Below, piece by piece: positions 38,052-47,100 of a stretch of DNA of 64,000 bases. Location of the stretch: assembly GCF_000987835.1 (NCBI RefSeq), contig NZ_CP011308.1, positions 806,001-870,000 of the forward strand. The letters run 5' to 3'. The DNA is from Sulfurovum lithotrophicum. GTDB lineage: Bacteria; Campylobacterota; Campylobacteria; Campylobacterales; Sulfurovaceae. Positions within the stretch are counted from its first letter, which is position 1. Every line of letters starts with the position of its first letter. Made by a program: the position numbers and the translations under genes. The notes beneath the pieces are model-generated. The model was given only the letters and a program-made list of their open reading frames with translations, searched no databases and was not told the origin of the DNA.

Positions 38052-38642
38052 ATGACAAAAACACAAAAATATTTAGAAGCACTCAAAACCTTTGATGACT
38101 GGGTCATCGTCTCATCATGGGCGGTAAGAGTAGGCGAACTGTATCCAGATATTTTAGATGCTGCCAATGAGCAAGCAGCCAATCAAGCCAATGATACTAC
38201 AGGACTAAGAGAACTTGCAGCCCGTATTAGCTCCAGACTCTCTACAGGTGGATTCCCTGAAGTGGAGATAGATGACAGCGAACACCCTCGTAAAGTACGC
38301 TATATCTCTGAAGCCCAAAAAGAAGAACGCATAGAAGGGTTTGAAAGCATAGCCAAACAGTTAAACAAGTTCTTCAGCCTCGATTTTGAGGTAGATCATG
38401 CATTTGCCTTACTCAACTCTTCAGAGGCAGGTAAACACCACCCAGACAACCTACAGCTACTCATAAAAGCCCATAACGGAAAGAAAAATAAAAAGAACTG
38501 GCAAAGATTTACTATAGAAGAGCAAAAAGAGTATATCAAGCAAGTTATAGCGTTACAAACCATGATAGCCTCTAGACTAGAGATTAGCTTGGTGGATGAT
38601 GTTTTGGATTCTTTGTTGGAGAGATTAGGGAAGGTGTACTGA
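38052..38642 (+). CDS. HNH endonuclease, partner of the OLD-like gene
   Basis: 196 residues. The HNH motif is FEVDHAFALL with Asp115-His116, then HHPDNLQLLIKAHNGKKNKKNW, including Asn133, His141 and Asn142; the Cys pairs of zinc-type HNH nucleases are absent. The N-terminal 110 residues (YLEALKTFDDWVIVSSWAVRVGELYP) look like a helical or winged-helix domain and are not assigned. It starts 16 bases after the OLD-like stop and 1 base before the next gene. A nuclease this close to an OLD ATPase/TOPRIM gene probably acts with it or with the RM genes. Not recognised as part of a named system. Confidence 0.75.
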   Translation: MTKTQKYLEALKTFDDWVIVSSWAVRVGELYPDILDAANEQAANQANDTTGLRELAARISSRLSTGGFPEVEIDDSEHPRKVRYISEAQKEERIEGFESIAKQLNKFFSLDFEVDHAFALLNSSEAGKHHPDNLQLLIKAHNGKKNKKNWQRFTIEEQKEYIKQVIALQTMIASRLEISLVDDVLDSLLERLGKVY

Positions 38643-38643
38643 A

Positions 38644-40677
38644 ATGGAGTTAATATATTTATGGACAAAAAAATATAAAAATTTAGAGGGTGGTTATAAA
38701 CTTTCTTCAAAATACAATGTTAAATATGAAAAGGAAATAATTCATTTAGAACCTAATTCATTTTTTATTGATAACTTTTTTGATGAGAAAAATAAAATAA
38801 ATATTACTGCTATTATTGGAGAGAATGGTAGTGGAAAAAGCAGTATAATGAAATTAATTATTCAACTGTTATACGCTGATTTTTCTTCTAAAAATGAACT
38901 AAATAAAGATAGTTTTTTAATTGTGGAAATTGAAACTAAATTTTATTGTATTTATACTAATAATAGATCACAGATTAAATTAAAAATAAATGGTGAGAAT
39001 AGAGAGTTTAGTACCTATGATAAAAATTTTTATACAATATATTTTAATTACATGTTAGACTCATTAAAGGATGATTCTACTGAAAATTGGATTGATGACA
39101 TATATCATAAGTCAGATGATTATACTGTACCAATTTTACTTGAACCATACAAAAAAGATAATAATGTCAATATTAACAATCTTAATTATTTAACTAGACA
39201 AAGAATGATACTGCATAAGCAATCATTTGATAAAAATAAATTTTTAAGTGATATATTTGAACCTATTGAAGTAACCGTAAAGATAGATACAAATAAAGTA
39301 ATAAAAATATTGACACTTCCAAATGATTCTAAAAAGTATCATTTTACACATGAGATTAAAAATAATTATGAATCAATTTTTTCTGATATTTATAGTTTAA
39401 TCAAAGAGATTTCTAAGCAAGAAGAGTTGATACAACAGTTAGAAAAAGATAGTGCTGACGAATTTGATATTCAATCAAAAAAAGAAGACTTGACTACACT
39501 ATATAATAATTTGGATGATGAGATATATAATATTCCATTATTTATTCTTAATAAATTATATATTGCTAATAAAATAGATAAATACAATATAATTAATAGT
39601 CAGAAAATTAGTGAGGGTAAAATTGGAGCTATGACGATTGGTTCAAAACTACTAATTCGAAATGTAGTTTTTGAAGGTGATAATGTAGGTGCTGAAATTA
39701 TGGATGAGACACATAGTACATTAAAACTTCGTAATGCAATAAAGTTTCATGAATATATAGTACCTAGTTATGAAAGTAATTTAACATTATTGAATAAAGA
39801 AAAAACTTTTTCAATAGAAGATAAACGCTTACAGTGTTTACCTAGCTGGTTTGAAGTGAAATTTAGAGATAAGCATAATAGAACTTTTACAAGTTTAAGT
39901 GCTGGAGAAAAATCATTTTATATTTTATTAACTACATTAATTTATCAAATTAATAATATTGTTACTAGAATGGGAACAATAAGGGGAGCATATTATCATG
40001 TTCTAATAATGCTAGATGAAGCTGATCTGGGTCTTCACCCAAAATGGCAACGACAATATTTATATAATATTGTTGAGACCCTGAAGGAAACTTCATTGGA
40101 TTTAAGTTATCACGTGATATGTACATCACATTCTCCTTTTATTGTCTCAGATTTACCAAAAGATAATATTTTGTTTTTAGATAAAGGGAAATCTAGTAAC
40201 TTACAAGATATTCTGTATACATTTGGTGAGAATATTCATACATTACTAAATGATTCTTTTTTCATGCAAAAGGATATGATGATGGGAAAAATTGCAGAAC
40301 ATAAACTTCGAGACTGTTTTGATTTTTTTGAAAAAATATTTGAGAATGATAAAGAAATAGAAAAAATTGAAATGTATTATGTAGATGAAAAATCAACAGA
40401 AAAAAAAGATTCTAACTTAAAAAACAAATTAAATAGACTCAAAGAAAATAAAGATAATTTAAAAATAAAATATGAAAAAAATTATCAATATTATCATGGT
40501 TTGCAAAATATTATTGGAGAAGAATATCTTCAAATAGCATTTAAAAATAGTTTAGATGAGTGTAATAAATTGTTTAATATATCAGATGAACATAATTTGA
40601 GTGATAGAGATAGGCTAATTAAAGCATTAGAGAAAGATCCTAGTTTAGCAACTAAGTTAATAAAAGATATAGAATGA
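38644..40677 (+). CDS. Septu-like (PtuA-type) ABC ATPase
   Basis: 677 residues. Walker A GENGSGKSS (59-67), a coiled-coil middle with EEXXQQ-type repeats (IKEISKQEELIQQLEKDSAD), ABC signature SLSAGEKSF around residue 419, Walker B IMLDEADLGLHP with Asp458-Glu459, and the switch His in CTSHSPFIVSDL. The gene is followed by an HNH partner with a 4-base overlap, the layout of Septu systems (PtuA ATPase, PtuB nuclease). The base composition is much lower in GC than neighbours: for example, 6 of the 60 bases at 39541-39600 are G or C. Family placement is from architecture; Retron-associated ATPases look alike, but no reverse transcriptase is present. Confidence 0.8.
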   Translation: MELIYLWTKKYKNLEGGYKLSSKYNVKYEKEIIHLEPNSFFIDNFFDEKNKINITAIIGENGSGKSSIMKLIIQLLYADFSSKNELNKDSFLIVEIETKFYCIYTNNRSQIKLKINGENREFSTYDKNFYTIYFNYMLDSLKDDSTENWIDDIYHKSDDYTVPILLEPYKKDNNVNINNLNYLTRQRMILHKQSFDKNKFLSDIFEPIEVTVKIDTNKVIKILTLPNDSKKYHFTHEIKNNYESIFSDIYSLIKEISKQEELIQQLEKDSADEFDIQSKKEDLTTLYNNLDDEIYNIPLFILNKLYIANKIDKYNIINSQKISEGKIGAMTIGSKLLIRNVVFEGDNVGAEIMDETHSTLKLRNAIKFHEYIVPSYESNLTLLNKEKTFSIEDKRLQCLPSWFEVKFRDKHNRTFTSLSAGEKSFYILLTTLIYQINNIVTRMGTIRGAYYHVLIMLDEADLGLHPKWQRQYLYNIVETLKETSLDLSYHVICTSHSPFIVSDLPKDNILFLDKGKSSNLQDILYTFGENIHTLLNDSFFMQKDMMMGKIAEHKLRDCFDFFEKIFENDKEIEKIEMYYVDEKSTEKKDSNLKNKLNRLKENKDNLKIKYEKNYQYYHGLQNIIGEEYLQIAFKNSLDECNKLFNISDEHNLSDRDRLIKALEKDPSLATKLIKDIE

Positions 40678-41687
40678 TTAAAATTGATTTAGAAAAAAAG
40701 TTAAGTAGAGTAGGCTTGCGGGTTCTTGATTTTGAAACTAAATATATTGAAGATATTTTAGATCGTGAACATCAAATTATTACAACGAACAAAAATGGCA
40801 ATAAAATTGATAGATTTTCCTTGAATATAAATGTTAATATGCCTACACCTCCAAAATACAAGTTAGAGAGAATATTTTTAGAGTTATATAATCAGAATAA
40901 TGATCTGGAACAATTTATTAATGCTATATTTAATCCCATAACTAATATACGTGAGAGTAGAGAAAGGTTAAAAGAAATTCTTTTAATTAATCCTGACCTC
41001 CTGCAAAATAAAATAGCTTTGATTGATGCATATCCTAATCCAAAACCAAATCATATTTTAAAAAAGATATTTGATTATACTCGTGATAGAGAATACAAAA
41101 AATCTTTAAAAGGGATAAGTCCAAGATTTAAGGAAGTTGATTTCCGAGTTTGTATTTATTGTAATAGAAATTTTATCTCTAATTTTCATACTAAAAAAGT
41201 AAAAAGAGCTACATTCACATTGGATCATTTCTATCAAAAAGATAAATACCCTATTTTTGCATTGTCTTTATACAATCTCGTACCTTCTTGTGCAGTATGT
41301 AATACAAATATAAAAGGTACACGCGATGTTGAACAGTATATGAATCCATATTCTTCTGGCTATAATTTTGAAAATGAAGTGCATTTTAAATTGATGCCTA
41401 ATTATAAAGTTAAACTTGTAACATCTAACCCTTTGTGTTATAAGTATGTAAAAGATTTTTATCACAATGAAGTGTATGAAACACATACATTAGAAGTTAA
41501 AGAATTTGTTAAAAAAAGAGAAGTATTTACTGATGACATGATTACTAAATTATCAAGAATCACTAAACATTCTGAGTCTCGGGTTAAAGCATTTTTATTT
41601 GGTAATGTTTTGTATAAAAAGAATTTAGACTCTGAATCATTAGGAAAGTTAAAAATTGATTTGGCTAACGAATTGGGAATAATTTAG
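40674..41687 (+). CDS. Septu-like (PtuB-type) zinc HNH endonuclease
   Basis: 337 residues. Zinc-knuckle HNH: CIYC (Cys160, Cys163), the catalytic TLDHFYQKDKYP with His185, NLVPSCAVCNTNIKG (Cys206, Cys209) and the C-terminal FENEVHFKLMP block. This CxxC ... DH ... CxxC layout is the PtuB/RNA-helper HNH type and differs from the HNH at 38052, which lacks cysteines. The start overlaps the ATPase stop (4 bases). It shares the strong AT bias of the ATPase gene. Expected role: DNA or tRNA-like substrate cutting on phage infection, controlled by the ATPase. Confidence 0.8.
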   Translation: MIKIDLEKKLSRVGLRVLDFETKYIEDILDREHQIITTNKNGNKIDRFSLNINVNMPTPPKYKLERIFLELYNQNNDLEQFINAIFNPITNIRESRERLKEILLINPDLLQNKIALIDAYPNPKPNHILKKIFDYTRDREYKKSLKGISPRFKEVDFRVCIYCNRNFISNFHTKKVKRATFTLDHFYQKDKYPIFALSLYNLVPSCAVCNTNIKGTRDVEQYMNPYSSGYNFENEVHFKLMPNYKVKLVTSNPLCYKYVKDFYHNEVYETHTLEVKEFVKKREVFTDDMITKLSRITKHSESRVKAFLFGNVLYKKNLDSESLGKLKIDLANELGII

Positions 41688-41710
41688 ATTAATATGATGA
41701 AGGAGTGGAT

Positions 41711-42481
41711 ATGAATAAAACACTACTACAACAAGCATAAAGATTTCATAACAATACCCCTACATACTCTCAAACACCATACTTCAATAGATTAGCCAAG
41801 CAGTACCAAAAAGATAATGATCTTTATTTTATAGAGATAAAACTAAGACAAAAAAGTAAAGTGCTTGACTGGGAGAAGTTCTTTTTGTTTCTCTCTGAAA
41901 TAGGGAATAATGGTAAAAGTATCTCCTCTTTTGAAGAGATAGAACAGTTGCTATCCTCAACACAAAGTAGAAAAGAGAATATAGAAAATACTGGAGACAG
42001 TAAAAGCCGCTATATTTTAGTGTTTGATGGTGTGGTGATATTTCAGCATGGTGATGAAGAGCCAAGGCTCTATAAAAATTCTGATGAGATCATAGTAAAT
42101 GATACTCCCATTTTGGCAGTGGAGAATGGAGAGACATTTTTAAATATCTATGATATTGCATCCAGATTTGATTATGACCAGTTCTTGTACCTGGGCGGCA
42201 TGAGCAATAGTGCCACTAGGAAGTTTCTCAAAGATAAAGACGTTACCTTTTTCCTGGACTATGATATCGAGGCGATACGCATTTATGATAGTTTTAAGTG
42301 TAGAAGTAAAAGTTTTTTTAAGCACCCTAAACTAGAGAACTATTTTTCAAATGCCAAGTATCGAAATGAAGAGCTTTATCGTAAGCAGCTCTCCTCTCTC
42401 CCTTCTACTCATGATGAGTTACAATGGCTTATTGATTTTATCAATCAATACAGTGCCGTGATTGAACAGGAGGTATTTTAG
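41711..42481 (+). pseudogene. jetD: Wadjet JetD-like TOPRIM nuclease gene, interrupted by an in-frame stop
   Basis: From ATG at 41711 (AAGGAG at the correct distance) the frame reads MNKTLLQQA, hits TAA at 41738-41740, and then continues in the same frame, without another stop, to TAG at 42479-42481. The first downstream alternative start is GTG at 41861 (206 residues) with no Shine-Dalgarno sequence. The TOPRIM fold is intact downstream: Glu138 in LAVENGETFLNIYD, the YLGGMSNSATRKFL strand and the metal-binding Asp183/Asp185 and Glu187 in FFLDYDIEA. This is the JetD nuclease that cleaves DNA in Wadjet. Without the stop it would be 256 residues, shorter than the JetD proteins of well-studied systems. 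Either a real knock-out, readthrough, internal start or a sequence error. Confidence 0.75.
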
Positions 42482-42482
42482 T

Positions 42483-43595
42483 ATGACCCATATTGAGCTT
42501 ATCTCTTTGATGAATAGACACAAAAAAGTGATTGACCGAGCATACAAAGGGGAGATGCCTTCTGGAATAGATACTGCACTCTTTGAAGCGGAGATTTTCA
42601 ACAAAATTGGAGATCGTGTCGTTCTCAATGAAGCTTATATCCAATTTATCAATACCATGCTCAAACGGGTAGAGTATGGTGTGATATTTGGAAAATATGC
42701 TGAAGAGTTGCAGCAGCTTGTTACGTATAAAAAAAGATTTTTGGAAACTTCAGACAAAACCTATCTAAACCGTATCCGTAAAGGGATAGAGGATGTTTAT
42801 CTGAAGTTTAAACGAAGAGATTCAGATATCTCAGTACTTATAAGTAGGATTGTTCATGAAAATGCCTTGAGTTTGGAGGTGATCTTGGATGATGCAGAGC
42901 ATATCCTCCTCCAAATGCAGGAGCTCTCAAATGCTAGTACGCAGACCTATAATATCTTCTCTAAAGAGATTGTAGGGTTAAGTAAAGAGATAGATGATTT
43001 GATCATTGATGTGAAGATCGACATACAACGGTATTCTGATAATCTGCATAAGTATATTCATCGACTCAATGGATTCATACTAAGAACGAAACAGAGGAAA
43101 GAACAAAACAATAAGATTGCGGCATTGGCAGGGAAGATTATGGCAGATGATGCCTCTGAGCTTGAAGCACTTTTAAGAAGTGGTCATGAAACACTACATC
43201 ATACTTTTGGCAATATAAAAAGACACAAAATCAAAACGGTACCATCTCAAAAAGATATAGAACAGGAACGTTTTGCTGTTATTTTGCGTCAAGTGTTCAC
43301 ACTGGAGCCTCATAAAGTGGTAAAAGCACCACAAACAATCTACAAAAAGCAAGAACTCGAAGAAAAAATAGTATTAAATTATCAAAAATTGCTTGAGGAT
43401 ATTCAGAGTGATATGCCTAAAGATCTGTTTGATTTTATTTTAAACCATGAAGAGATTGAAAAATTTGATGCAGTACAAACAAAGCGTTCGGAAGCATTTA
43501 AAGCATTTTTAATGACCGTATCTGAACATAGAGAACATACAAAAATAGATGTAGGATTTGGATCTCATCATATAAGGAGAGTAGCATGGATATAG
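42483..43595 (+). CDS. jetA: Wadjet JetA-like kleisin subunit
   Basis: 370 residues from ATG at 42483 (AGGAGG 9 bases upstream); a TTG 7 codons earlier is less likely. Mostly helical with long charged heptads (LSKEIDDLIIDVKIDIQRYSDNLHKYIHRLNGFI). Family assigned by size, helix content and position: it is followed by a MukE/JetB-like and a MukB/JetC-like gene, the order A-B-C of Wadjet and related Mks/Ept condensins. The JetD-like gene lies directly upstream, ending 1 base before it. Kleisins bridge the SMC heads. No enzymatic motif is expected. Confidence 0.78.
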   Translation: MTHIELISLMNRHKKVIDRAYKGEMPSGIDTALFEAEIFNKIGDRVVLNEAYIQFINTMLKRVEYGVIFGKYAEELQQLVTYKKRFLETSDKTYLNRIRKGIEDVYLKFKRRDSDISVLISRIVHENALSLEVILDDAEHILLQMQELSNASTQTYNIFSKEIVGLSKEIDDLIIDVKIDIQRYSDNLHKYIHRLNGFILRTKQRKEQNNKIAALAGKIMADDASELEALLRSGHETLHHTFGNIKRHKIKTVPSQKDIEQERFAVILRQVFTLEPHKVVKAPQTIYKKQELEEKIVLNYQKLLEDIQSDMPKDLFDFILNHEEIEKFDAVQTKRSEAFKAFLMTVSEHREHTKIDVGFGSHHIRRVAWI

Positions 43596-44149
43596 CCAAT
43601 GTTTTTGAAATCTTGTCTCAGGGGAAGATTATTTCATCTAATTCAAAAAAATATAGTGAATACACACGACATCTTATGGATGAAGAGGTCTTTGATGAGT
43701 TTTATGATGCTGCATCTACTCTAGGTTACATCTTGCATGGTGAAGGAGGGTACTTTTACCTCTCAAAAAAAGGGCAGATGAATAAAGATGAGATGGAAGC
43801 GTATATTGCCAAACATACAGATGCAATCTTGGCTATCTCCATACTTAGACAATTGAGACCACAGATAGATAGAGGAAGTTTTATTGTCTATACAGATTTG
43901 ATACATGAATACAAAATGCAGGAGAAAGAAGACAGTTCCATCGCCAATAGACTTAATATGCTTGTATCAGGCAAAGGCAATGTAGATCTTAAAAGTGCTT
44001 TTGATGCACTGTTCGATCGACTTAGAAAGTTTGATCTCATAGAGAGAATAGGTAACAATGATCAGGATAAATATAAAGTGCTTGATGCGATTGATTACTA
44101 TATAAAGATCATTGAACTCTCTGAGCCTAATAGTAGGGAGAGCAAATGA
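43586..44149 (+). CDS. jetB: Wadjet JetB-like (MukE-like) subunit
   Basis: 187 residues, overlapping jetA by 10 bases and jetC by 4 (ATGA). Compact helix-turn-helix-type protein with YEYTRHLMDEEVFDEFY, then GEGGYFYLSKKGQMN and LAISILRQLRPQIDR, as in the DUF4194/MukE family that joins the kleisin. The size is typical. The tight overlaps argue for stoichiometric co-translation of the condensin subunits. Confidence 0.82.
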   Translation: MDIANVFEILSQGKIISSNSKKYSEYTRHLMDEEVFDEFYDAASTLGYILHGEGGYFYLSKKGQMNKDEMEAYIAKHTDAILAISILRQLRPQIDRGSFIVYTDLIHEYKMQEKEDSSIANRLNMLVSGKGNVDLKSAFDALFDRLRKFDLIERIGNNDQDKYKVLDAIDYYIKIIELSEPNSRESK

Positions 44150-47100
44150 TTAGACGAATGATATTGATTAACTCAGCCAATTTTGACCTTGTAGATATTG
44201 ACCTCTCTAAAGATGTGTTTTTTCTTGGTGACAATGCTTCAGGTAAAACAACAACAACCCGTGCGATTCACTACCTTTATAATGCAGAAGGAAGACAACT
44301 GGGAATCCCTAGTGATAAAGACTCTTTTGAAAAGTATTACTTTCCTTACGATAACTCTTATATTGTCTATGTATTTGATGACTTTTTTATGATGGCATTT
44401 AAACGAAGTGGAAAGGTGCAAAAATGGTTTAGCAAGCAGCCTTTTGATCTGGAGAGAGTTATTTCTAACGGTATACTTGTAGAACATGACCTTATAAGGG
44501 CTTATCTTAAAGATGTAAGCTCTTATCGTCCACAAACCAATGCTGAGTACAGGAAGATTATTTATGGGCAGGAGAGACGCTATACGGACTTCTCTATTGC
44601 ATCCATTAAAAACTATGATGCATTTTTGGAAGTCTACAACATGGTCTTTAATGTCGATAAAGCCATTGTCGATATGAAGAGCATCAAAAAAGCCATACAG
44701 AAATCTTTGCAAAAAGATGATGAGATCCTCTCATTGGATTTTGATACCTATATTGCAGATATGACAGCCTTTAAGCGAGACTATGACTTTTTCAAAAAGT
44801 TTGACAGGCAAAGAGACAATATTAAAAAATCCGTTGATGTGATGGAAGAGCTTGTCGCCCTGGAAGAGACTATACAACTACTACTTGGAAAGATAAGATA
44901 TAACCAGGAATCGGATAAAGAGAAACTACCTGAGCTCAAAGTTGCATATGATACAGAAGAAGAGGCACTAAAGGCATTCAAACGTAGGGTAAAACATTGG
45001 GAAAGAAGATTGGGTGTCCTGGAGAATAAGGTAAGGGATCAAATTACTGATTTTATTATTAAAATTAAAGAGTTAGAGGTATTGGAAGAGAAGTACTCTC
45101 CTATTCAATATGAAGAAGCTGTGAATATAGCTGCAAAGAAGAATGGGCTAAAAAAAGAGAGCGAAGAACTTACTATTTCCATAGGAAAACTTGAAGAAGA
45201 GCAGAGTAGTATCGTTAAAGAGATTGAGAGTAGGATAGAGCAGTTAACACGGAAAACAAATGTAGATATCTTAGCTGAAGGAAGAGAAACATTTCGTAAG
45301 CGAAAAGAGTTGGAAGAGAATCAGTGTGATAACGATATTGCAATCATAGAAGCTGAATTTGTAGAGATATTTTCAGAGATAGAAAAAAAGATAGAAGAGT
45401 TACAAAGTGCACTATCTGTGGAAGAAGAAAATGTTGAGACACTTAAAAAAAGCTATGAATCCCAGAGTGATAGCTTGTCTCAGGAGTATGAAGCAGAGCA
45501 AGAAAGAAGCAGTAAAGAACAAGAAAAAATAGCAAATCAAATCGCTGAAAAAGAGTCCGTACTAGATAGATCGTCCAGACAAGTTGTACAGGAAGAGAGA
45601 ACGATCGAGGAATATAAAAATGATTATCTCCAAGCACGATTTGAAAGGGCTGAGAAACTTAATAGTGTACGCCTATATAACAATACAAGAATAAAAGAGT
45701 ATCAAACGCTTTTGAGTCATGAACCCAATACACTCAAAGCATTTTTGGCTGAGGAAGTGGATGGATGGGAAGAACATATCTATCCTGTGATAGATAAAGA
45801 GCTGCTTTCAAAATCGCGTGATGTGCTAAAGCCAGTAGCAGATTTTAAATCTACCTCTACGCTTTTTGGTGTGACTATGGATCTTACTTCTTTGAAGGTT
45901 TATCCTACAGCAGAAGAATTACATGAAAAAATTGTGCAACATAAAGAAGACAGAAAGATTAGCCTAGTAAAAGCTAGAGAAGAAGATAGGGTTTTGAAGG
46001 CTGAGTATGATCATTTCCTGAATCAAGCTAATCTAACAATAGATAATATTAAGAGCGAAATAAAGTTAGAGCAGGAGAATTTGGGCGTACTACAGGTAAA
46101 ACTTTCTGAATTGAAACAGGAGCATATACAGCGCAAACAACGGTATCAGGACAACAAAGAAAAGCTCAAAGAGCAATTTGAAATGCAAAAAAAGAAGCAT
46201 GTTGAGAGAATTAACCGTATCAAGCAAGAGAAGAAAACACAAAAAGATGAAGAGAAGATCCAAAACAATCATAAAAAGCGTCAGATAGAACAGCGTAAAA
46301 AAGATTTGGAGTTTAATGTTAAAGCGTTGAGAAGTCAAGTGCAATCTGAAATAGAGAGTGCAAGAGCTGAAGTTAGAAAAGAGATAGAAAAATTAGAATC
46401 TGAAAAGAAGACCAAAACAGAAGATGAACTACTAAGTGAGTATAAGAATCAAAGAGCAGCAAAGGAAGATGAGCTTAAAGAATGTTACCGTGCTGAAGCA
46501 TTTTTAGATGAGTATGATGAAAAACAAAAAGAGATTGCTACGCTACCCATTATAAAAAAAGAGCATAAAAGAACAGAGACTTTTTTAAGCAACATCAAGG
46601 GAAAAATAAATCATAAAATAGAAGTATCAAAAAAACAATCCAAAAGCTTAGAAGAAGAACACCAAAAAAACAGTGTGAGACTTAAAAAATTGAAAGATGG
46701 AATTGGGAAATCAGATGCATTGGAAGTTGATTTATCGACTATTGAAAAGATTGAAGAACCAGGAGAGCTTGACAAACTTGTAGATGCATATGAATTGCAA
46801 AACAGAGGATATCAAAATCTCAGAATTGATTTTAAGTCATTACTCAGCAGATTGGCTAGTTTGGAATACAATGCAATTATCGATATCAATCTGAGTATTG
46901 AGAAGTTTGATGAAGTGGCATCCATCGCGTCACTTGAGCACATTAAAGATTCACTTGAAGAGTTACATAAATTTAGTATGATTTCTTATGATAATCAAAA
47001 GAGATCAAGACATGCAGACTTTACCAACTACTTGAGTAACATTATCCCCCAGAAGTTGGGTACTTTTAATGATCTTGAAGATCGTTTTGAACAACAAAAA

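Noticed and set aside
36200-38642. Gabija (GajA/GajB)
   Set aside because: The second gene is an HNH nuclease of 196 residues, without helicase motifs.
38644-41687. Retron-type system (ATPase + HNH as accessory genes)
   Set aside because: No reverse transcriptase or msr/msd-like structure is next to the pair.
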